From Pseudomonadota bacterium (GTDB lineage Bacteria > Pseudomonadota > Gammaproteobacteria > Steroidobacterales > Steroidobacteraceae): a stretch of 7,185 nt of DNA. The stretch covers positions 1-7,185 of the forward strand of contig JAJXYU010000142.1 in the NCBI GenBank assembly GCA_021780395.1, read 5' to 3'. Each line of letters opens with the position of its first letter. Positions within the stretch are counted from its first letter, which is position 1. Below, in pieces: positions 1-4,760 of this stretch. The notes below the pieces were generated by a model, which did not search any database, was not told where the DNA came from, and saw nothing but the letters and a program-made list of their open reading frames with translations. The position numbers were made by a program, and so were the translations under genes.

Positions 1-230
1 GCCCGAATCACGTCACGACCGGTCTCGGTGCGTGGCAGAACGAGTATTTTTCGAAGAAACTCGGGCTCACCCTCGAGGAATACCGGGAACGGATGCGCAA
101 TCGAATTCCGCTGCGGCGCTGCGGGCTGCCGGAGGACACCGCGAATGCAGTCGCGTTTCTGTGTTCTCCGGCGGCCGCCTACATCACTGCCGAGTCGATG
201 AACGTCTCCGGCGGCGAGGAGCCGCACTAG
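1..230 (+). CDS. SDR family oxidoreductase, C-terminal fragment (5' end outside window)
   Basis: The reading frame beginning at base 3 is open from the window edge to TAG at 228-230 and gives 75 residues. It contains the usual C-terminal signature of classical short-chain dehydrogenases/reductases: IPLRRCGLPEDTANAVAFL, then an S-x-AAAYIT segment, and finally MNVSGG, which corresponds to the family's 'ITGxxxxVDGG' end. The catalytic Ser-Tyr-Lys and the Rossmann glycine motif would lie upstream and cannot be seen. SDRs are cytosolic NAD(P)-dependent enzymes that interconvert alcohols and ketones or reduce enoyl/imine groups; the substrate cannot be told from this end. The end departs slightly from consensus (ITAES for ITGxS; VSGG for VDGG), and the protein stops soon after with EEPH. 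It is separated from the next gene by 123 bases with promoter-like sequence, so it may belong to an upstream transcription unit. The family call is firm; the specific function is unknown. Confidence 0.88.
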   Translation, partial: PNHVTTGLGAWQNEYFSKKLGLTLEEYRERMRNRIPLRRCGLPEDTANAVAFLCSPAAAYITAESMNVSGGEEPH

Positions 231-233
231 GGC

Positions 234-247
234 AGCCGGCGCCGGCT
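234..247. repeat. 14-bp GC palindrome just after the SDR stop
   Basis: AGCCGGCGCCGGCT is a perfect palindrome four bases beyond the SDR stop codon. An alternative, longer hairpin pairs GGAGCCG (218-224) with CGGCTCC (243-249) across an 18-base loop. Either could slow or stop polymerase after the SDR gene. Neither is followed by a T-run (the next bases are GGGTCGTGGCC), so this is not a standard intrinsic terminator. It may be chance in such GC-rich DNA. Confidence 0.3.
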
Positions 248-269
248 CCGGGTCGTGGCCGGACCGATG

Positions 270-348
270 CGGAAATCGAAAAAATGATTTTCGTTTGCGA
301 TATCAATCGAAATGTATACACTCGTTTTCAGACGCCAACCGAGTGAGG
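270..348 (+). promoter_or_regulatory. Putative promoter/operator and ribosome-binding site upstream of the methyltransferase operon
   Basis: An AT-rich island stands out from the GC-rich surroundings. It holds an inverted repeat CGAAAA (277-282) / TTTTCG (288-293) around a five-base spacer, a direct repeat AATCGAAA at 274-281 and 305-312 (31 bases apart, about three helical turns), and the palindrome TGTATACA at 313-320. TTGCGA (295-300) and TATACA (315-320) each match four of six sigma70 consensus bases, but their 14-base spacing is too short for a good promoter, so exact elements are unsure. TGAGG at 344-348 is a Shine-Dalgarno sequence five bases before ATG 354 and decides that start. The repeats are plausible sites for a regulator such as the LysR protein encoded at 2509-3516; that link is inference. 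Confidence 0.45.
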
Positions 349-353
349 CCGAC

Positions 354-1535
354 ATGTCATTCGAACTTCGTCACGGGCTGAAGGTCGACATCGACCGGGA
401 TTCCGCGGCGCGCCAATCGTTCGTGTCGCAATTGCGCAGCTACATCCTCAACGACATGGCTGCGGCGATGCGTACGTCCTACGAGACGAACGTGCGGCCG
501 GCGTTCGAGCGCAGGCACGGCAGGCCGCCAGCGACGCAGGACGAGGTGCACGACGCGATGCGCGGCGATACCTACTTCAAATTTTACAGTTCGGTACGCT
601 ACAACGCGCAGGAAATGGTCTGGCGCTCGGTGATCCCGAGCGTCGAGCGCGCGCTCCCCGAACTCGACTTGAAGATCCGCGAGCTGAGCAGCCGTGCCGG
701 CGGAACGCTCACTCTTGATTCCGACCTCGAGATCCCGGAGAACGTCGACGGGCTACCGGTACACCTGATGCCTGGCGGCTACGCGCCCTCCGGCACGCCG
801 GTTGCTGGTGCCGTCTACGACAACGGCCTCGCGGTCTTCGCCGCCGGGTTCATGGGCGAGAACCTCGACGACATCGGGTTGTCGATGTCGAACTACATCA
901 AGTTCCGATATCCGGACTTCCGGCCGCAGCGGATCCTCGATTGCGGCGCGACGATCGGTCACAACTCGGTCGCCTGGGCGACGACGTTCCCCGACGCCGA
1001 GGTTCACGCGATCGACGTGTCAGCCTCGACGCTGCTATACGGTCACGGCCGGGCCGAGAGCCTGGGCCGTCGGGTGCACTTCCATCAGATGGATGCGACC
1101 GAGCTCGACTATCCGGACGAGCACTTCGACGTGGTGTTTTCGTCGATGTTCCTGCACGAACTCTCGGTTCGGGACATCCGCAAGTACTTCGCCGAGGCGC
1201 GTCGCGTGCTGCGTCCGGGCGGCCTGCTGCTCAATATGGAGCTGCCGCCGAATCGCGAGCTCGGCCCATACGAGCAGTTCTATCTGGACTGGGATTCCTA
1301 CTACAACATGGAACCCTTTTACCGCGCGTTCCGTGACCAGGACCCGAAGGATCTCGTCGAGGCCGGCGGATTCGCGCGCTCCGACTTCTTCCAGTTCGTC
1401 GTGCCGCAGTACTCGTATACGCCCGTGCCCGAATTCGTCGCCGCGGTAGGCGGCCCACAGACGATCGACGGCGACACGGGACGGCTGAGCGCGAGCCTGC
1501 AGTGGTTCGGGTTCGGTGCGTGGAAGCGCCGATGA
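354..1535 (+). CDS. Class I SAM-dependent methyltransferase with a long N-terminal extension
   Basis: This is a 393-residue cytosolic protein. Its C-terminal part (about residues 190-345) is a Rossmann-type methyltransferase domain of the Methyltransf_11/UbiE-like group. Motif I is RILDCGATIG (193-202), with D196, G198 and G202 kept but Thr in place of the middle Gly. AIDVS (219-223) supplies the acidic residue D221 that normally holds the SAM ribose. MDAT (246-249) fits the adenine-contact region. FDVVFSSMFLHEL (258-270) is the motif-IV strand, followed by RRVLRPGGLL (283-292). Residues 1-190 precede the fold, are largely helical at first, and match nothing I recognise; they may form a substrate lid or partner surface. 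ATG 354 is chosen over the in-frame ATG 312 because it has a Shine-Dalgarno sequence and 312 lies in the promoter island. It heads a compact six-gene block and its stop overlaps the next start. The methyl acceptor is unknown. Confidence 0.85.
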   Translation: MSFELRHGLKVDIDRDSAARQSFVSQLRSYILNDMAAAMRTSYETNVRPAFERRHGRPPATQDEVHDAMRGDTYFKFYSSVRYNAQEMVWRSVIPSVERALPELDLKIRELSSRAGGTLTLDSDLEIPENVDGLPVHLMPGGYAPSGTPVAGAVYDNGLAVFAAGFMGENLDDIGLSMSNYIKFRYPDFRPQRILDCGATIGHNSVAWATTFPDAEVHAIDVSASTLLYGHGRAESLGRRVHFHQMDATELDYPDEHFDVVFSSMFLHELSVRDIRKYFAEARRVLRPGGLLLNMELPPNRELGPYEQFYLDWDSYYNMEPFYRAFRDQDPKDLVEAGGFARSDFFQFVVPQYSYTPVPEFVAAVGGPQTIDGDTGRLSASLQWFGFGAWKRR

Positions 1536-1837
1536 GCGGCGCCGAGTCCGACCCAGGATACAAGCGGCAAGCGTTCTTCGAGTCCGACGCGGTCGACCAG
1601 CTAGTCAGCATGGTCCTCGAGCTCGCCACAGAGCAGTGGGTGATGCGCGAGCGCCTGTACGTGCTCGAGCGTGCCGCGGACCGGCTCGGACTGCAGCTGC
1701 GCGCTGCCATCGAGGCCTACCGGCTCGACGACTCGGAGCGCGCCGATCTGGCGCAAATGCGCAAGACGATGATCGAGAATCTGATGCGCACCGTGAACCG
1801 CGAGCACCGGCATACCCGACCGAAGATCGAGACCTGA
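1532..1837 (+). CDS. Small helical protein, translationally coupled to the methyltransferase
   Basis: I do not recognise this 101-residue protein. Its ATG (1532-1534) overlaps the methyltransferase TGA in an ATGA arrangement, and GGAAG at 1522-1526 sits five bases upstream as a ribosome-binding site, so translation of the two is probably coupled. There is no signal peptide or membrane segment. Residues about 20-60 form a strongly amphipathic helix with regularly spaced hydrophobics (V21, L24, V28, L31, V37, L42, L45, L52, L56). A charged second helix (about 66-91) and a basic tail, HRHTRPKIE, follow. Such composition suits a dimerising or partner-binding coiled coil. The coupling suggests a stoichiometric partner of the methyltransferase or a regulator of it; this is inference. 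Calling it a real gene rests on the coupling, the ribosome-binding site and a protein-like composition. Confidence 0.75.
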   Translation: MSGAESDPGYKRQAFFESDAVDQLVSMVLELATEQWVMRERLYVLERAADRLGLQLRAAIEAYRLDDSERADLAQMRKTMIENLMRTVNREHRHTRPKIET

Positions 1838-1845
1838 GGCGCGGC

Positions 1846-2508
1846 ATGTCGACCGTCGCGCTGCTGGTCTACGTGCACTTGCTGCTGATGGTGTTCTGGA
1901 TCGGCGCCGACATCGGCGTGTTCATTGCGGGGCTGCGCTTCATGGATCCCAAGCGCCCGGTCGCGGAGCGTGCCGCGGTGATCGATCTCGGCATGGTGAT
2001 CGATCGCTACCCCCGGGTCTGCTATGTCGCGATATTTCCAGTGGGCCTGCAGCTCGCGCACGCGCTCGGCGTGATGCCGGCGCTGTCCACGCCGCTGGTT
2101 GCGCTCGGCTGGGCGCTCGGCGCGGTGTGGCTCGTTGTCGTGATTGCGGCGATGACGCAGCACGGCCGCCCGACCGCCCGTCGCTGGCAGCGGTTGGAGC
2201 GCGTGTTCCAGATCGCCGCAATCCTGGTGTTCGGGGCGCTCGCGGCGGCAGCGTGGCTCGGCCTGCTGGAGGCGCCGGGCTGGCTCGCCGGCAAGTTCCT
2301 CGGTTATGCCGTGATCAGCGTCGCCGCGATTCTGCTGGAGCGAGCGTTCGGCCCGGTCGCTGCGACGTTCGGTGAAATCGTGTCGGCGGGCTCGACAGCC
2401 GCGCGCGAGGCGGCGCTTCGCGCTCAGATGGTCCGTAGTTACGCCTGGGTGCTCGTGATCTACGCGGGCGTGCTCGTCTGCGGTTTCCTCGGCACCGTCA
2501 AGCCCTGA
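1846..2508 (+). CDS. Small integral membrane protein, about six segments (CopD/DUF2269-like appearance)
   Basis: This is a 220-residue, mostly hydrophobic inner-membrane protein. Likely membrane segments are about 4-28, 57-75, 83-103, 119-140, 148-166 and 198-216. The first segment, YVHLLLMVFWIGADIGVF (9-26), carries the His (H11) followed by W-x-G that is common in CopD- and DUF2269-type membrane proteins, and H72 lies in the second segment. In such families paired membrane histidines can bind haem or metal; whether they do so here is not shown. Arg-rich loops (about 106-119 and 187-198) are probably cytoplasmic. TGAGG at 1835-1839, which contains the previous gene's stop, lies six bases before ATG 1846 and supports this start. 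The LysR gene begins directly after its stop (TGAATG). Neighbours suggest a role tied to the methyltransferase block, but I cannot name a function or substrate. Confidence 0.75.
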   Translation: MSTVALLVYVHLLLMVFWIGADIGVFIAGLRFMDPKRPVAERAAVIDLGMVIDRYPRVCYVAIFPVGLQLAHALGVMPALSTPLVALGWALGAVWLVVVIAAMTQHGRPTARRWQRLERVFQIAAILVFGALAAAAWLGLLEAPGWLAGKFLGYAVISVAAILLERAFGPVAATFGEIVSAGSTAAREAALRAQMVRSYAWVLVIYAGVLVCGFLGTVKP

Positions 2509-3516
2509 ATGCGGCTGGTGGCAATGCAGAACGAATTATTCGAGCGAGCGTCGCAGATCGAGTTAAAGCTTCTGCGGCGATTCCTGATGGTGGCGCAGAT
2601 GGGCAGCCTTGCGGCCGCCGCCCCGCGGCTCGCGCTTACGCAGCAGGCACTCGGCGCTGGACTCGCAAAGCTTGAGGAAGAACTCGGGGTCGTGCTGCTC
2701 GACCGCGGTCCGGGCGGTGCCGCGACCGTGACGCCCTACGGTTCGTTGCTGATCCGTCATGCCAAGCACCTACTCATCGCGGCCGAGCGGGCTCGCGAGG
2801 AGCTGGTGGCCTATCGAGATGCGCGCGGTGGTAGCGTCTCGATCGGGATCGGCGAGGCCTTTCCAGCCGAGGTGATCGCGACGACGGTGCGGCAGTTTCA
2901 TCGCGAACGCCCGGAGATCCGGCTCTCGATCGTCGAGGGCTACTCGGAGCTGCTGCTGGAGCAGCTCGGGTCGGGCGAACTCGACTTCATCGCCGGCGCT
3001 GACGCCTCCGCGATCGGTGACGATCTGCGCCGCTTCCCGCTTTTCGTCGCTCGCGACGTCGTGATAGCGCGCGCCGGGCATCCGCTCGCGGTGCGCCGCC
3101 GGATCCGGTTGAGGGAGATGCGTGATTTCACCTGGATGGTACCGCGCTCGCGACCGCTCGATGCGCGCGTGATCGCCGACGCGTTCCGGGCCGAGGGTCT
3201 GGAGGCGCCGGCCCGCTTCATTTGGACCGACGCGCTGAACGTCGGGATGTCGCTGCTCCTGTCCGACGACTTTCTGTTTATGACCTCGCCGGCCATCGTC
3301 ACGGGTCCGCTCGACGAGCGGGTGATCGTCGCGCTGAACGTGCGTGCGCCGACGGTAGAGAGGCGGGTCGGCCTGATCTACCGGAGCGACACGGCCCTGA
3401 ACCCGAGCGCGATGCTGTTGATGGACGCGATCCGCCACGGGGTCCATGCGCACATCGACCGCCTGAGTTACGCCTCGGCGCTGAACCCCGGACGACGAGT
3501 CATCGATGCCGCCTGA
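2509..3516 (+). CDS. LysR-type transcriptional regulator
   Basis: This 335-residue protein has the LysR layout. An N-terminal winged helix-turn-helix spans about residues 17-80 (ELKLLRRFLMVAQMGSLAAA, then LTQQALGAGLAKLEEELGV, then LLDR). A linker helix follows (about 81-105), then a LysR-substrate effector-binding domain from about 108 (SVSIGIGEAF) to about 315, with typical features such as HPLA (191-194). LysR proteins usually work as tetramers that bind a promoter and respond to a small pathway metabolite. The recognition helix is odd: TQQALGAGL stands where TQPALSRxI is usual. ATG 2509 directly follows the membrane-protein stop; ATG 2524 (giving 330 residues) is an alternative, and both sit upstream of the conserved domain. 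Unlike most LysR genes it is not divergent from its likely targets but lies inside the block, overlapping the MFS start by 11 bases, so it is probably co-transcribed with it. Confidence 0.92.
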   Translation: MRLVAMQNELFERASQIELKLLRRFLMVAQMGSLAAAAPRLALTQQALGAGLAKLEEELGVVLLDRGPGGAATVTPYGSLLIRHAKHLLIAAERAREELVAYRDARGGSVSIGIGEAFPAEVIATTVRQFHRERPEIRLSIVEGYSELLLEQLGSGELDFIAGADASAIGDDLRRFPLFVARDVVIARAGHPLAVRRRIRLREMRDFTWMVPRSRPLDARVIADAFRAEGLEAPARFIWTDALNVGMSLLLSDDFLFMTSPAIVTGPLDERVIVALNVRAPTVERRVGLIYRSDTALNPSAMLLMDAIRHGVHAHIDRLSYASALNPGRRVIDAA

Positions 3517-4756
3517 GCGCACGTCGTCCGGCGCTGCTGCATCGTCGCCGGGCACTTGGCCCTGGCGGATTCTGCTGGTGACGCTGTTCGCCTCGACGCT
3601 GTCGAACATGGATCAGTCGCTGTTCGGCTACGCGGTGCCGGGCATGATGCGCGACCTCGGCTTCGGACTCGGCGGAATCGGACTGATGATCTCCGCGTCG
3701 TTCGCTTGCGCGATCTTCTCGGCGCCGGCGCTGGCGGCGGGCGTGCCGCGCTGGGGCGCGCCCGCGGTGCTTGCGTTGAGTGTCGCGGGCTCGGCCGTAT
3801 TCGTGGGTCTGCTCGCGTTCGTCGCGAGTCCAACGCTGTTCGCGGTGGTGCGGGTGATCGGCTTCGGCATCAGCGCGGCGATCATCCCGGTCTCGAGCGC
3901 TTATCTGGCGACCCACGCGCCGGAGCGAGGGCGCGCGCTGCTGATCGCGATCCAGCAGTGTGGCTACCCGCTCGGCTGGTTTTGCGCTTCGACTTACGCG
4001 GCGCCCCTAATGGCTGCGCACGGCTGGCGCGCACCGTTCTACGTCGCGTTCGCGGTGATTCCGCTGTCGTGGTCGATATACGCGCTGTTGCCACGGGCGT
4101 CGCCTGCGGGGTCGGTCGCCGTGATGGCGCGCGATCCGCGACGCTACGCAGTGTCGCGGCGGTTGTTCGACCCGGAATTTCGCCGGCTTACGGTGACCTT
4201 CGGCGCGGCGTTCTTCTTGTACGGCGGTGCGGTCGGCGGAACGAGCTTCTATCTCCCGACCTTCTTCGAGCAGGCCCGCGGCTACGATCCGTCGACGGCG
4301 ACCCATGTCGTCGGCCTGTCGTACGCGATCGGTATGATCGGCTACGTCGGTGCGGCGATCGTCAGCGAGGTATGGCTGAGCCGCGTCGCGACCGTGGTCG
4401 TCTGGCTGCTCGTGGCGAGCGCCGGACTGCTCGGGACGATCTGGCTGCCGCACTCGGTCCGCGAGGACACGATCGCGTTCGGGCTGACGACGATATTTTA
4501 CTATGGCGCGAGCTCGATCATGCTCACCTGCCTGCTCGAGCGCTTCCCGGCGGCGCTGTGCGCTGCGGCTGCGTCGATCGCTGGGACCGCCTGCATCAGC
4601 CTCGGCTTCGTCGTATTCCCGCTGCTGACCGCGGCGGCGGCGAAATCGCTCGGCTGGCTCGACGGCCTCAGCGTCTCGATCGTGCCGGCGGTGTTGCTCG
4701 CGGCGCTGCTGATTGCGAGTCTGCCGCGCACCCGCGCCGCCCCGGCCGGAGGCTGA
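3506..4756 (+). CDS. MFS transporter, 12 transmembrane segments
   Basis: This 416-residue inner-membrane protein has the hydrophobic pattern of a 12-helix major facilitator. Approximate segments are 21-42, 57-78, 85-106, 110-133, 143-165, 175-195, then a cytoplasmic loop (196-228), then 229-250, 267-288, 295-314, 322-343, 350-375 and 388-406. TM1 carries LSNMDQSLFGYAVPGM with D36 at the position where many organic-acid MFS carriers have a conserved acidic residue. R116 opens TM4, and APERGRA (138-144) is the usual cytoplasmic 4-5 loop. The loop 2-3 signature (normally GxxxDRxGR) is degenerate: AGVPRWG, without the Asp. The start overlaps the LysR stop by 11 bases. The flavoprotein gene follows four bases after the stop, so uptake of that enzyme's substrate is a reasonable guess; efflux is possible. 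The substrate cannot be told. Confidence 0.9.
   Translation: MPPERTSSGAAASSPGTWPWRILLVTLFASTLSNMDQSLFGYAVPGMMRDLGFGLGGIGLMISASFACAIFSAPALAAGVPRWGAPAVLALSVAGSAVFVGLLAFVASPTLFAVVRVIGFGISAAIIPVSSAYLATHAPERGRALLIAIQQCGYPLGWFCASTYAAPLMAAHGWRAPFYVAFAVIPLSWSIYALLPRASPAGSVAVMARDPRRYAVSRRLFDPEFRRLTVTFGAAFFLYGGAVGGTSFYLPTFFEQARGYDPSTATHVVGLSYAIGMIGYVGAAIVSEVWLSRVATVVVWLLVASAGLLGTIWLPHSVREDTIAFGLTTIFYYGASSIMLTCLLERFPAALCAAAASIAGTACISLGFVVFPLLTAAAAKSLGWLDGLSVSIVPAVLLAALLIASLPRTRAAPAGG
4748..4752 (+). promoter_or_regulatory. Ribosome-binding site of the flavoprotein gene
   Basis: GGAGG lies eight bases before ATG 4761 and overlaps the last codons of the MFS gene. It is the best Shine-Dalgarno sequence in the window. 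It fixes the flavoprotein start at 4761 rather than the in-frame upstream ATG at 4713, which would extend 48 bases into the MFS gene with a non-conserved leader. Confidence 0.8.
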
Positions 4757-4760
4757 CACG

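Noticed and set aside
218..249. Intrinsic terminator after the SDR gene
   Set aside because: The hairpins are real on paper, but no T-run follows; kept only as a palindrome at low confidence.
32..346. 104-residue + strand frame across the SDR end and the gap
   Set aside because: Out of frame with the clear SDR C-terminal signature; Arg/Gly/Ala-rich shadow that runs through the promoter island.
312..353. Upstream in-frame ATG giving a 14-residue longer methyltransferase
   Set aside because: ATG 312 overlaps the AT-rich promoter-like island and has no Shine-Dalgarno sequence; ATG 354 has TGAGG five bases upstream.
2770..3609. 279-residue open frame on the - strand opposite the LysR gene
   Set aside because: Rich in Arg, Asp, His and Gln with no domain pattern; a typical shadow of a GC-rich gene, and the + strand frame is a clear LysR protein.
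4007..4759. 250-residue - strand frame opposite the MFS gene
   Set aside because: Low-complexity Arg/Gln/Asp/Glu composition, no recognisable motif, complementary to a confident gene.
4713..4760. Upstream in-frame ATG extending the flavoprotein by 16 residues
   Set aside because: The extension overlaps the MFS 3' end and reads as Arg/Pro-rich frame-shadow sequence; GGAGG sits correctly for ATG 4761.
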